A DNA stretch of 64,000 nucleotides from Liolophura sinensis (taxonomy: Eukaryota > Mollusca > Polyplacophora > Chitonida > Chitonidae). This document shows, one piece after another, positions 1 to 12,057 of the stretch. The stretch covers positions 29,357,979 through 29,421,978 of the forward strand of contig NC_088302.1 in assembly GCF_032854445.1 (NCBI RefSeq). Reading direction: 5' to 3'. A model generated the notes under the pieces. That model saw nothing but the letters and a program-made list of their open reading frames with translations. It was not told the origin of the DNA and searched no databases. The position numbers were made by a program, and so were the translations under genes. Positions within the stretch are counted from its first letter, which is position 1. Every line of letters starts with the position of its first letter.

Positions 1-2865
1 TGGGCACATACCTTCCAGAAATGTCAGAAAATAAATAAAACATTTATATTCCATCTGTTTGCAATATAAGACTTACAGTTGACAGCCAGACCTACAGCAA
101 ATTAGCGTAATTTGTGTCTCATGCACCTGCAACAACCATCGGTTTAAAATCTCCTCGTATTATATTTCATTCATATATATACAGACCGGAGGAATTATCA
201 AGCAAAGATGTACAGACACAATTTTCTTGAATCATGGGTTCAAATTATAGATAACCCAAAGACAGCAAATGGGGAATACGGAAGATGATAATATTAGAGT
301 TTGCGCTGACCAAAAGTTTCTTGCGATGCTTCAGACGGCAGGAATCCTGAACAATATGACACACTGATTACCAATAATGGACTGCCTGGAAAGGATATTG
401 CATGTTGAACGTCATATCTCTGAGCCATAATGCTTATCCAGGCGTATACAATATACGTATATGTATATATTCACCTAATCTAGAGAGCATACATAAAGCC
501 TTTCTAAGTTAGGAATATAAGGTTGACTATGTGAAAACAAAATGGAATTTTTTGTTAGATAATTGTTCAAAAAATGCTATTCAGAAGAAGTTGCTTACTC
601 CTTGGTCACGTTTGTCTATTGGACCGGAGTTTTCAAACCCGCCTTCTACATTTGCATTGTCATTTGAGTCTTTACGATAAATACGGACTGTTCTGTGCAA
701 AGGTCAGGGCAATTCATGCAAAAGGTGAACTCACTGATCCCAAGCTCGTGGCTTATTAGACCGGAAGCATAAAATAACATCGTTTAACCCGATTCATAGT
801 GACAGTAGAGTGGATAAAGTCAGTTTATGTGTTGATATCAACACACATATCAATGATATCAAGGTTTGAATAAATCCGATCTCAAAAAACACAAGAGTAC
901 TTCGCATGCAGTCCGCATATAATCTTCTTCTTCGACATCAACACTGACGTAAGGTTACATGAACATTCGGAGCTGTTGTGAACAAATAAGCCATCGACTT
1001 CAGCAATTACTAAAACAAGGATTAAAATGGACCTACATGAAGGAACTTCAAAATAGATTGTGCTGACCTAAAAGTGGATATAGCCTGTTTGTTTTTAAAA
1101 TGGCCTTTAAGCAGTTGAAGGAAACATGCTGTTAGACGCAGTCTCAAAACTATGGAAGCTTTTGACCTTTTACTACCTGGACCTTTGTAATACAGCGAGA
1201 CAGAGAGGCTGTTTTCTGTGGGCTGAAATAGTCATCATCTCTGACGCCTCTTCATACATATTGAAATCAGAAATTTTGGTTAAAGATTATTCTCAGATCA
1301 CTTGGTGACGTCACATGGCGAGAGCCCTGTGCTCTTCTGTCGAAGATTCCAGTGACCTTGTATACTCCTCCACGTAAGTGTCGCTCTCTACGTTCGTTTT
1401 ATATCACTGCCATCACCAGATAAGCTTGACTTTTGGAGCCTGTGCAACGCATGTAGGCTTGTTTAGTCAAAATTAATCAACTGTCATCAATTAAATTGTT
1501 TCAGGTGTTGGTAAGAATCATATTTTGTGGATATAGGTGCTTTAGATTAACAGAATCTATGTGTATGACGTATTATTAAAAACAAAGGTTGAGGCAGAGC
1601 TTTTTGTGTTTCCTGACATCACTTCCTGCCTTATCACCGTGACCCCAGTGACCTCGGCTTTGTTCAGGATTTCTGAACGTGTATTAGAGGTGGCAGTGAT
1701 AAAAAGCCAATGTTAGAGCTCTGCACATGCGCTGTAAGGATTATGATGACCTGGCCTAATCATCAGGCGGAAATGTGGTACTGCAACCCTCAACGGCACA
1801 GGCTTGACAGGTGTGGCATCGTAATAGTATATGGCGATCGGTATTAAAATGGACTATTCAACACACTGCAAATGTTTGCCACAGAATACGATCGACACCA
1901 AAAGAGGTTTTTGGAAACACGAGTTTTAGCAATTCGAGCAAAAGTAAAGACATTTATATTGATGCAGGTATAAGTTTATACGGTTGGCATTTAACAACCG
2001 CTGGCAATTATAAGACGAAACCGCATCTCAATTAATGTGCACGGCAGAAGTAGGTATAGATAAAACACGCCTTTATTAAACACATCGGGAACGCTTGATG
2101 CTTCAACCATTGAGACTTACATACATTTATTGATAAACTGGATAGACGATCTTTGTGCCGTCCCTGGAAACTAGCATCACTTAAATCATCTTGGGATCTT
2201 TGTAGCACCGTTTGCATAGCCGAAGTTTCTTGCGCAATGGTAAAAGAGTGGTCCCTGAGTGGTTCATAAATAATTCACTTAAAGCCTATAACGTCTTTTT
2301 TTTTGTTTAAACACACAGCCAGGTCTTTTGCTTATGTAGTAGCTGGGTGTCAAGCCCTGAAATCTGTGAGAGGCCTACGCTAGCTAGAGCGATCAATCGC
2401 TGTGACAGGGAACAAGTGCTGCGACCAGCTGACGCATCTTTTTGTTGGGTGAGTCCCTAAGATTTCTCCACGTTCGCTCCGTCCACTTTAACCCGGCTGT
2501 TCACCTAGGTCCCTTGCGCAGTCTGTTTGCCGATGAACAAAGACATCTATTGATTCGCCACGCCTCGTCTTTTCAAGGGTATAAATCAGTACACAATGCC
2601 GAGATGTGGAGATCCATACAGTCGAGAAAAAGGCTGTCTTTAACAAAAGTACAATACCGACTTCAGAATGACAATTGTTCATACATCAATGACATATATC
2701 AGTGACTATACGGTAGGCTGTCCAATGCAGTGAAAGGGAAATACCGCATATGAATATAACGTGACGTCAGCTGAGATGGCGCCCTAGTCAAACTTACGTG
2801 AAAGTGGAATGGATGGATGATGCACAGAAAAATTATGCCGAGACTGCACGAGCAGTCATATATGG
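1..2865. other. Unannotated AT-rich sequence
   Basis: No gene, RNA or repeat is recognised here. Open frames are at most 87 codons, overlap on both strands and show no familiar protein motif. Two full TGACGTCA octamers occur at 1306-1313 and 2762-2769, each followed by an ATGGCG core. They are discussed as possible regulatory sites, but no linked transcript can be seen. Confidence 0.5.
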
Positions 2866-3084
2866 AAGCCTATTGGTGTCATTCTGAAAAAATATTTCTA
2901 CCTAGTTCGTTAATACGGACTACTTTTCCGTTTTAACGAATTACTAAATCGTAATAGCGAATTAGCAAATCGTTTCAACAGATTGACAGTCTGTTATAAC
3001 GATTTGCTAATTCGTCATAACGAATTACTATTCCGTTTTAACGAATTAGCTGGACACATTTTTTACAGTGGCACCAATAGGCTT
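2866..3084. mobile_element. Foldback MITE-like element
   Basis: The two ends are imperfect inverted repeats. The left end starts AAGCCTATTGGTGTCATTCT and the right end is the near-complement AGTGGCACCAATAGGCTT. Pairing continues inward through GTTCGTTAA / TTAACGAATTAG. The core is a 25-bp stem (2958-2982 with 2990-3014, two mismatches) around a 7-nt loop. TTCCGTTTTAACGAATTA is also directly repeated at 2926-2943 and 3031-3048, which makes the left arm about 20 bp longer than the right. There is no coding capacity. The structure fits a non-autonomous foldback or MITE element moved by a transposase elsewhere. No clear target-site duplication is visible, so the superfamily is unknown and the outer ends may be off by a few bases. 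Confidence 0.72.
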
Positions 3085-3707
3085 TTGCAGTTACATAATA
3101 CGGTGTGGCCGTTATTGTGGTGTACAATGCAAGGGTACGTAACTGCTATCATATTGGATATCGTAGTAGCTGCCGTGATAAATCAGGGTGACTTGGTAGT
3201 GTCGTATAAGTTAACTTTTGCAGCGAAATATATTAGATAAGGAAAGCCAGATCTTTCTGTGTATTGGTGTGAAGAATTAAGGCGAGCAGGTTCCTTCATA
3301 TTTCCGACATCAGTGGACAAGAAAAAAGTCGATGTGCGATCTTAAGCTGCTACGCATGCGAATTTAAAAAAATGCACCATCAAAAACAGGAAGAGCACCA
3401 TCCCCAGAAACAACACAATCCACCTTTAAATGCTATAGTTGCAGCCAAAATTAACCGCGTCTGTTCGTCCTTACAATAAATCCACATTGGGTTTGTTTAG
3501 GAAATCCGTCTTTCCATTATCGATTTACAGTGTCATTATTTTTAGCAGTATTTAAACTGGTCACAGATTCTTCAACTTATCAGTGCTTTGTAACTTCAAA
3601 TGCCATTGTAAACTTCATTAGCTGAACCTATATAAATCCATCTTTTCCGACTGAATACAAATTACTCTGAAGGGGACGTGTCAAAAACGTTTCACCGAAT
3701 TTGTCAA
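3085..3707. other. Unannotated sequence
   Basis: AT-rich DNA with no recognised gene, RNA or repeat. Open frames are short. Confidence 0.5.
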
Positions 3708-3757
3708 ACTCTTGATGACCTTGCTTGATGACCTTGCTTGATGACCTTGCTTGATGG
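3708..3757. repeat. 13-bp short tandem repeat
   Basis: The unit CTTGATGACCTTG is repeated three times in a row, followed by a partial copy (CTTGATGG). The copies are identical, so this is a recent expansion or an active slippage site. It lies about 50 bp from the large palindrome at 3807. Confidence 0.85.
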
Positions 3758-3806
3758 CATGTACATGTACTCACAGGTGTCACCTTGTCAAGACAAATCC
3801 ATATAT

Positions 3807-4019
<213 letters not shown>

Positions 4020-5709
4020 CATGTTGAACGCCATCAGCGCTTTTGGTGAGATTTGTTGAAGGGCCGGATTCACATCTTCTGGTCGTTAGTGCCAACACAA
4101 CGAACACTCGGTATTTGTCACGAGATTTGACTTCAGTACTGTTATGTATGATCCCGTCTATTTAATTCACAACGCAAATACTACCATACTTTGAATCATA
4201 AACATTTACTAAATCAGTACGTCAGTAATTTACATTCGTATGCTATCCCTCTTTGAAGATATTCAGAAATCGATAAACACAAAACAATCCAAGGCACCAG
4301 TCCAAAAGAGAAATACAGACAGAAAACAGTCTTATTAGATCAATCATGTCCAGGAAATCCTCGCCGATGTGAACTTATAACAAGCCGAATTTATCCAGCA
4401 CAATACCAGCTGTCAACCAACGCACGTTCCAGGTCTCAACGACGTTAAGTACAAACCAGCAGAGCTAAGAAAGTAGATGAAGTATGGAATTAAGACGGAA
4501 TCATACAAAGAGAAGCAGTCAACAGTTTTCAGTGATGTTGGAAACGCGTATGGTATGTTCTAAGCGAATAAGTGAAATCAGTATTCAAATCTTGCTAGAA
4601 CATAAGCTGTCGATAATAAAATCTGTACCTGAGTTGTTCTTTAGTTGCAACAGTTCGGATATCCAGTGGATATCCTTCACCAAAGCTTTGACCAGTTAGT
4701 TTCATTGGGTTGGCGTTCAGAACCATAAACCGATTTCTTTGAGATACCGATGGGCTCATGCAGTATCACGATGCATGTTTGAATTTTAAAACAGCACATT
4801 ATAGTCTTGGCCTCATTAGACAATATCCGATTAAAAGAAACTAATATAGTTTAAGGGTGAAAGTCAATTCTTCCATATTGCGATGACGCTAAAAACCAGT
4901 ATTTACTATACTAGTATACTTGCATATACTAGTGACGGTCGTTAGTGGACTCCCTTGGTCGTTAACCGGACTTGCGTAGGTATATAGCTACCCATGGGGC
5001 TTTATGTAGGTGGACTCAACACGCATCAAACTTTCACAAGATCTGACAAATTAATGCGATCTGGACCTCCGATGGCCGAACAGACGCCGTCGCCATGTAG
5101 TCCACAGCACAGGTGGCTTTCCGAACTTTGAAAAGAGAGGGGCGCCTGCTGCTGATAAACTTGAGTGGGCAGAGATTCCGGTTGGAGCTGAAATGAAAAT
5201 CTGATCTGACGGCGATGTCTTCGATTTCACGTCCTCTTTTCCCGGCTCGACATTTCCCCGACAGAAATGTCAACCCGCTTGAACCTCTCACCATCTGCTA
5301 TCGTATATCGAAGTGTATGAGACGACATTTGACACGGCGCTCCAAGGGGGAAATCACCTTAGCCTGTATGCTTAATACTGAAGACGGACAACAATAATAA
5401 AATCCGACAACTTTCTAATGCCGCGGAAATGACCAGGTAATTGATGTATGTTGGAAACATCCGGGTGATTCGCACGGCATAAAGATCGATAATTGGATGA
5501 TTAAACTCATGTCCAACATTAATTAACCCAATTAGGTAATGGTAGCTGTGAAGCAAGTATTAGCCACGGCGTTAATTGCACGTTAGAAAAAATAAGCGGA
5601 AAACCGTAGTTTTTATCATAAAGAGAGTTGAATGTCCTTATATGAACATTTTAACTGTGAACATCAGTCCAACAGGTATACAGAGATCAATGACCTTCTG
5701 CACTCAGTA
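4020..5709. other. Unannotated sequence
   Basis: No gene or repeat is recognised. Short overlapping frames at about 5034-5397 lack recognisable motifs. The last 13 bases (5697-5709, TCTGCACTCAGTA) form the left target-site duplication of the SINE that follows. Confidence 0.5.
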
Positions 5710-6206
5710 TACAGTTGGTAGAGCGTCCGCTTCTGGAGCGGTAGATCCAGGGTCAATCCTGGATCGAGCCACACCTAAGATCTTAAAAGATGAAGTTGTA
5801 ACTTCCTCGCTTGGCGTGTAGCATGAAGGGGATAGTGCAACGACTGGTTGACCCGTATCAGTATAATGGCTCGGGCTAGGCTGCTTACTTGCCTTCGGTA
5901 AGGCGTCTCAGTGAAGCAGCACTAGATAAAAGAGTGGTGGAAATCCGTCCTGCAACAAGGAGGCACTTGGCGTGTAACATGAAGGGGATAGTGCAACGAC
6001 TGGTTGACCCATATCAGTATAATAGCTCGGGCTAGGCTGCTTACTTGCCTTCGGTAAGGCGTCTCAGTGAAGCAGCACTAGATAAAAGAGTGGTGAAAAT
6101 CCGTCCTGCAACAAGGAGGCAAATTACATGCACTCTAAGGATTCCTTTGTCGTCATATGACTGAAAAATTGTTAAGTACGACGTTAAACCCCAAGCACTC
6201 ACTCAC
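5710..6206 (+). mobile_element. tRNA-derived SINE, family C, with internal duplication
   Basis: The 5' part resembles a tRNA gene. It has an A-box-like GTTGGTAGAGCGTCC near 5714 and a B-box-like GGGTCAATCCTGG near 5750, both RNA polymerase III promoter elements. A family-specific body follows, then a conserved end (CGTCATATGACTGAAAAATT, GTACGACGTTAAACCCCAAG) and a short CACT repeat tail. Flanking direct repeats TCTGCACTCAGTA (5697-5709) and TCTGTACTCAGTA (6207-6219) differ at one base and look like a target-site duplication from LINE-mediated insertion. The copy is longer than its sister at 48593 because 155 bp of the body is duplicated. It is non-coding and depends on a LINE reverse transcriptase. 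Confidence 0.88.
5810..6120 (+). repeat. 155-bp tandem duplication inside SINE
   Basis: Two consecutive copies (5810-5964 and 5965-6120) each begin CTTGGCGTGTA and end AACAAGGAGGCA. They differ at four positions, each G in the first copy and A in the second. The related SINE at 48593 has G at three of these positions that can be aligned directly, so the second copy is probably the changed one. The high similarity indicates a recent event after or during insertion. Confidence 0.9.
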
Positions 6207-6219
6207 TCTGTACTCAGTA

Positions 6220-7968
6220 GAAACACAGTGAGCTTATTACACAAGCAAAAAGATATACACCGAACACAGAAAATGAAGAATACCACGGGCAGAGCAAACG
6301 TATGTAAAGGTCGCAAGCTTCAAACGAAACGCTGGGAAAGCTATTTGTATAAATAATTTTTTTCGATTTTTCGTTTAGGAGAAATGAAGTTTTGAAACTA
6401 TTATTTGTATATCATGGGTATTTTGGATCACCTCTTTCTTTGCCATATTTAACATGGTTGTTAACATAATATGACGCTATCTCTTTGTGACGAATCGGCT
6501 TCGGTGACGTCATCTTTATAGTGCTGCCTCACTGTAATATCATGCCCAGACGACAGACATAGTGCCCAACCCAATTACAGTAAGCTGACATCAGTACTTA
6601 ACGTATCCCCGTCATGCTGAGCCCCATGTTTCAGCGCGATGAGAGGCGTGTGAATAGGTGTAAACAAAATCGATGTAGAAACGTTTGCTACTAAAACTGT
6701 GTCAATATGACCTAGCCTGATGTGGGATACCAGGAGTGACATCCCAATAACTCATCCGCAGGCATGGATTACATAACAACTACAAAGCCTTTATTGTGTG
6801 GTGGGTTTATAGTCATGGAAATTGGGGACAAACAATACATAAACTGTCACAGTGAACAGTTTTCTGTGAAATGGACAAATATCTTCAAACGCTAGATGTT
6901 AAACAAACTTGGTGCATGCTAACACAGTGCATGACAGTGTGCAAACAGCACAGTCTGAAGGGTCTGTCACATATCTGAATATTTCCTAAGGCTGTTTGCT
7001 TTTTTGACCGATATCATACAGTTTAATCGATTTAAGTTTATAAAACTCACGATTTGTAAATGGTAGACATGATTATTATTCAGCTGCAGACATGACCGTA
7101 CAACAGGTTAATGGTAATCCTTCAAGTTCAACAGGATCGATAATTGCACCTTTTGTAACTAAAAGCCTACTATATGACATTTATACGGCACTCCATCCCG
7201 CTCAGTCTTGCTCAGTGATGGCGGAAATGCCTTAGTGCTTTCCTTAAACAGTGCTCAACAAATCGGAACTGCAGTCCGACGGTGTATAATGTCGCGAAAG
7301 GTTTCTTCGTCACATTTGCGCCTCCAAATCTAAAGAACGACAGTGTGTAAACAGTGAAGTCAAAACCTGACAATATTCTGGCTTTTCTAGCATTGGTTTA
7401 CGTTAGTGACCATTCTTGACCGTAGCTCTTTAACTTTTTCTGTTACAAACAGTATATCCTAAGTATGAGTTTTAAGTTCGTATATCACTCGTAAGCCATG
7501 TTCAAAGTCGATAATCGCATGACTGATTTTCAACGCAAAGCAATATGTAAGAAAGGGTTATATAATTAGTTCTTCATGGGTAAAGGAGAGGTAATTTCCA
7601 GTTTTCATGTATATATACATGTATATTCCCACGTCAAATATTACCTATCGATATTTTGGGCATATCATCCAAATCAAACCTGACCGCAGCATATAGTGGA
7701 ATAATTTCTAGATCGAGTACAGAGGTAGCTCAGTCGCGCTTTTATTTCATCTATGGAACCACGATCAAAGTTCTGGCGTTTGTGAAATTCGTTCAAAATC
7801 ATGACCGTTGTTACGATCGTGGGCGAGCAAAACTAGAGAAACGACAGCGTGATATTTGGAAAATGGTCACACGTTTACGCCGATGAGAATACCGGTCTCT
7901 TTGTCAACACTGGGTTTAGGGTTTTGTCTCTATTCATGCTTAAAACAGTATCAACTTAGAAGCCCCAA
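6220..7968. other. Unannotated sequence
   Basis: AT-rich DNA without a recognised gene or repeat. A full TGACGTCA octamer is at 6505-6512. A short palindromic ATGTATATATACAT lies near 7608. Confidence 0.5.
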
Positions 7969-8042
7969 GCACCATGCCTTAGGTTAAAAAAAAAGGATTA
8001 GGTAAAAAAAAATGCAGTGATGTTATAATTATTATATATTAG
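7969..8042 (+). repeat. Fragment of unclassified dispersed repeat
   Basis: The stretch CCATGCCTTA, then ATTAGGTAAAAAAAAATGCA, GTGATGTTATAATT and TATTAG parallels the repeats at 50024-50172 and 57873-58018. It is the shortest and most eroded of the three copies. The element type is not known. Confidence 0.45.
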
Positions 8043-9339
8043 TCCTAGCCCTTCTTGACTCTCATGCCGTTACAAATACAGTTTACTTTAGCTGACATTT
8101 CGTTGAAACTTTGAGGGATGTATATGCATTATTTTGGATAATATGTTACCAATAAAGTGCAACTGTGATAAATATTTTTGACTATCGACAACTTATGAAC
8201 TAACGGACAAGTGTAGGAATGTCTGATATACTTTGTCTTGCAATTTATATTTTGCCATCAGGAGGAGCAAGATGGGATGGGTTTCTGTTTTTAGTATATC
8301 TACCAATGGCGATGAACTGCGTCAGACGTTACTGGACTAAAAATGACCTACAACATGCTGTTTGACTGGCATCAAAACAATGTACGCTCAGTTCATTCCG
8401 TTACGTGTGGCATATATTGTTCAAAATTGCGGGTTGGGCCAATGAACATGCACTTTTGATGTTAAAAGTCAGAAACCAGGACAATTGGCGTTAGGCTCTT
8501 TCCCCATGTTGGATGTCTCCGCGATGAAGGTGATACTGGAATGTGGATAATTTGTGACAGAACTAGGCGTAAAAAAACAACTCATGCTCACACGATGAAA
8601 CTAAGAACGTTTTGTTTTCTGATGAAACCGGAAACGATCGCCTACTAATTCGTATTGATATTATCTTTGGGTGAAAAAACGACAGGCCAAATGATTGATT
8701 ACTATGTATGCGGAGTACTTTCTATACATGTGTATAGAGAGCTTAGATTGTTTTACTCGAACATCCGTGGTTAAGTGCATCCGCCATGTTGCATCCATAT
8801 TCGCATTGTGAAGGTATATTTTAATAGATTACACAGTGCATTGTGCTCGTAAATGTCTATAGAAATTCTACTATTGTGTAATGTTGACAACATTGAATAA
8901 TTTTCTAGTTTAATATCCAGATTTAAATAAAATTTTTGCATTTGGATCAAGAAGAAAATTCATCCTTTCTTTCGTGAGCCAGATGTTTACAAATTGCAGC
9001 TGTGTGCTTCTGATGGATACAGTGCTTCAGTGATGGAAATCAGCAAGTATTGACGTCTCTGATAGAATAGGCTAATATGTTGGTTCGCAGAATCACTGAT
9101 TCATGTGGATTTACATGCATTATGCATTAAGGGATGTAACATATCCAACGTTCTATTTGTATAGGATACATAACCTAATTACTAACGTGTTGGTTTCCTA
9201 TTTGTGTGTTACCTTTACTCTCTTAGTAAAATTACAAATACGTTGATTTTATATAAAAGCAAATGCTACCACCAATACAGCTGCTAACAGTCCATAAACG
9301 ACAAACGCCTGAAGCGAGCATTAAACTAATCAAATACAT
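8043..9339. other. Unannotated sequence
   Basis: No gene or repeat is recognised. The final bases (9340-9351, TATCTATGTAAT) are the left target-site duplication of the next SINE. Confidence 0.5.
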
Positions 9340-9351
9340 TATCTATGTAAT

Positions 9352-9490
9352 TGGTCTGCCATCAACCTGCGGATGGTCGTGGGTTTCCTCGGGCTCTGCC
9401 CGGTTCCCTCCTACCACCATGGTGGCCGCCGTCGTATAAGTGAAATATTCTTGATTACGGCGTAAACACCAATTAAATAAATAAAATAAA
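9352..9490 (+). mobile_element. SINE family A, 5'-truncated
   Basis: This is the 3' half of the family A consensus. It has the CAACCTGCGGATGGTCGTGG block, the GGCTCTGCCCGG block, CGTCGTATAAGTGAAATATT, ACGGCGTAAACACCAATTAA and an AAATA-type tail. The tRNA-like head is missing. Flanking repeats TATCTATGTAAT (9340-9351) and TATCTGTGTAAT (9491-9502) differ at one base and mark the insertion. This is typical 5' truncation by target-primed reverse transcription. Confidence 0.9.
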
Positions 9491-9502
9491 TATCTGTGTA
9501 AT

Positions 9503-10532
9503 CAAATATGGTACACTTTGTTGTGGTGACCTATTTTTTTAGCAGTAACCAGTTTTTGTCTAGTGCATATGGTGTCGGTATGCATTAGTGCACAAATAGT
9601 ATACACAGAGGGTGCATGGATCACGTCTGTCTTTTGGTCGTTTCGCCGTTTGCACCATTGTCACCGTTTGAAAAGCAGCAGGCAGAGTTTTATTGCACCT
9701 GAATTTGCATGTAACAGTAGAACGTGTGCTGTTTGTGATAACACGGCACTGTGTTTACTCTAGAACTTCCAACACGGCAGGTCTTTGAACAGACAAAACT
9801 GCATTCTTTTTTTCCCCATTTCTACATGACGCCCAATCAAACAAACTTAGGTTTATCGTTTTATCGACAGAAAAAAAAACAACATTGACGTTCAATTGTT
9901 AACTTTCTGGTTATGACACCATTAAAAGTCTGGTGACTGGAGGAAGCCATTACATCGATTGGGTCTTCAAAGCCGGGAGCGAGTCTAAACTGAGAACTTG
10001 TCGATTCGGCTCCAGCTCTCGTCGACATCAAAGCTGGCCGGTTTGCCGTTACTACCTCCTTCTGCGGGGAACCAACCGGTAAATGCTGATGGTTCTGATT
10101 GAGTGTATAAAGCAAGATTACAACCGTGAAATTAGCGGGATTCACACCTCTTATGGTCATGTGTACACATCTAGTACACACGAGTAGATATCACTCGATT
10201 TCTTTAACGTTGTTGTTATAGAAAAAAGCAACCGATCTCCCATGAAGTGTTCCTGATATGGAACGTTATGTTGGAAAATCTGTCGAATGAAGCAGAGGAG
10301 ATAAGAGAACTGGTTTTGAAGTGATGTGAAAAATTACGAGTGGTCTGATTAAGATTATGACATCAAAGTCCTAGAAACTGTTATGAAATCATTGGTTGGG
10401 TTTTATTAACGTCCCAGTGGGTGTCTTCAGTCTTGCTACGGCACTGGAAATTCAATAGATATTCGGGTGTTAAATATAGGATATTAACACATCTAGTTAT
10501 TTTTGATATATTCATTGCGGTTTTTTTTGTTC
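9503..10532. other. Unannotated sequence
   Basis: No supported gene. A 106-codon minus-strand frame (9861-10181) has no recognisable domain, and its C-terminal end is encoded by a poly-A stretch, so it is not called. Confidence 0.5.
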
Positions 10533-10640
10533 ATGAATCTGAGTACACGTTAATGTGTAAGTTAATTTTATTATTAGTCTGAGTACAGGTTGGAGTGCAA
10601 GTTAATTTTATGTGAAGTACATGTTGATGTGGAAGTTGAT
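10533..10640 (+). repeat. 40-bp minisatellite, first segment
   Basis: About 2.7 degenerate copies of a 40-bp unit with the landmarks AATCTGAGTACAGGTTGATG and TGCAAGTTAATTTTATTGTG. It is the left part of an array that continues at 11768 and 12058, and it is cut off by the inserted LINE fragment. Confidence 0.85.
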
Positions 10641-11735
10641 TTCCAACCTCATATTAACCTCAACAAGAAATCGAATCTGTAACATCTTTCAATTTTCTTG
10701 GAGTAACTATTAACCATAAATTGACATGGACGATTCATATCAGCGAAATTTGCAAGAAAATTTCACGTAATCTAGGTACTCTCTCTCTCATATTAGATGT
10801 TTCCTGAAGAAGAAAACATTATATATTCTTTATTATGCCCTTATGCATCTCTTACTTACATATTGCAACGCAGTGTGGGGTAATACTCACACAACCCACC
10901 TCCTTCCCCTGGTACGCCTACAAAAAAGTGCTGTTCGACTGATAAATTTTCCCCAAAAACAATGGTCATACTGGCCCATTGTTTGAGCAAAACAAACTAT
11001 TGTCGATATTTCAAACAAACCAGTTAATTTTAAGTGCTTACACAGTCCTGATCCAGTCCCTTCCTGTTTCAATACTTATTTTATTAAGCAATCATCGGTT
11101 CATTATTACTCTACAGGATCTTCGTCATTCAATTTACAGAGGCCTTTCCATAAAACCAATCTGAGTTTCTACACTTGTTAAATAAGGTCCCATAGAATGG
11201 AATAAGTTGCCCTCTGACTTAAAATACTGTGATTCTTTTTCTCTTTTTAAATCCAGGTTAAAGCCCTATCTCATCAGCCAGTGTCCTTCAATCACTTCCA
11301 TTCAATTGTATATATGTTAATGTAGATTCACTTTGTAAATATTGTCACTCTTAGCTCCAGTATCCTAATTACTACTACCTATATCCTCAGTTAAACGATG
11401 CATATCTTTCATTATATAAACATCAATACGCATGCAATTTTCGCTTCAAGCTCGTCTTACTATGATGTTTTTTCATGAATTCCAGTTATTCTGTTTAGAG
11501 TTATCTCTAGTCCGATATTTATCAAATACCCATGTATTACCCTCAGCTCATATGTTGATAAACTGTACCGTCACACGTCAAGTCCTAAACGGGATAAAAC
11601 AAGCCCTCTGGAGTTTCTGTTCCGGCCAGGGAGCGGCATATCATCATAACATATACACTTTTTTTACCAATGTCCTTAATTTATGTATGCATCTGATGCA
11701 ATGTGTTTTTGTTGTATTCTGCTCCATTTCTGGTG

Positions 11736-11766
<31 letters not shown>

Positions 11767-11767
11767 A
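10641..11767 (+). mobile_element. Truncated non-LTR retrotransposon (LINE) 3' end
   Basis: The fragment carries the C-terminal part of a LINE reverse transcriptase, a short 3' UTR and an AAAT-repeat tail (11737-11762). Its 5' part is missing, as is usual for LINE insertions. Minisatellite of the same 40-bp unit lies on both sides, with similar bases at the junctions (GTTGATGTGGAAGTTGA before, AATGTGTAAGTT after). These could be a target-site duplication but cannot be told apart from the repeat unit itself. The motif style suggests the CR1/L2/Jockey-like group, without certainty. Confidence 0.8.
10661..11290 (+). pseudogene. Reverse transcriptase C-terminal remnant
   Basis: One frame reads EIESVTSFNFLGVTINHKLT from about 10667, including the FLGV block that follows the catalytic palm in non-LTR reverse transcriptases. 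Further on, pieces in shifted frames read YCNAVWGNT (near 10865), LVRLQKSAVRLINF (near 10910), LPVSFNTYF (near 11060), WNKLPSDLK (near 11199) and FKSRLKPYL (near 11248). This order is the usual thumb and C-terminal pattern of these enzymes. Stops and at least two frameshifts break the frame, and the catalytic YADD region lies upstream and is absent. It is therefore a dead fragment. Confidence 0.82.
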
Positions 11768-11891
11768 ATAATGTGTAAGTTAGCTTTATTGTGAATCTGA
11801 GTACAGGTTGATGTTCAAGTTAATTTTATTGTGAATCTGAGTGCAGGTTGAAGTACAAGTTAATTTTATTACTAATCTGAGTAAAGGCTGA
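11768..11891 (+). repeat. 40-bp minisatellite, second segment
   Basis: About three copies of the 40-bp unit (AATCTGAGTNCAGGTTGATG, AAGTTAATTTTATT) lie between the LINE tail and a SINE. The last 13 bases, GAGTAAAGGCTGA, serve as the left duplication of the SINE insertion. Confidence 0.85.
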
Positions 11892-12057
11892 CTTATTTAT
11901 TTATTTATTTGATTGGTCTTTTACGCCGTACTCAAGAATATTTCACTTATACGACGGCGGCCAGCATTATGGTGGGAGCAAACCAGGCAGGGCCCGGGGA
12001 AAACGCACGATCTTCTGCAGGTTGCTTGCAGACCTTCCCACGTACAACCGGAGAGGA
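11892..12057 (-). mobile_element. SINE family A, inserted in minisatellite
   Basis: A minus-strand copy starts with TTATTTATTTATTTGATTGG (the tail read backwards), then TTTTACGCCGTACTCAAGAA, TTCACTTATACGACGGCGGC, GGGCCCGGGG and CTTCCCACGTACAACCGGAG. The tRNA-like head is missing. Flanking GAGTAAAGGCTGA (11879-11891) and GAATACAGGGTGA (12058-12070) are 13-bp near-repeats and resume the 40-bp minisatellite in register, as expected for an insertion into an existing array. Confidence 0.88.

Noticed and set aside
9861-10181. 106-codon minus-strand frame
   Set aside because: Its C-terminal end is encoded by a poly-A stretch and nothing in it resembles a known protein.
11432-11749. 105-codon frame after the reverse transcriptase remnant
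   Set aside because: It lies in the LINE 3' UTR and runs into the AAAT tail, so it is not a separate gene.
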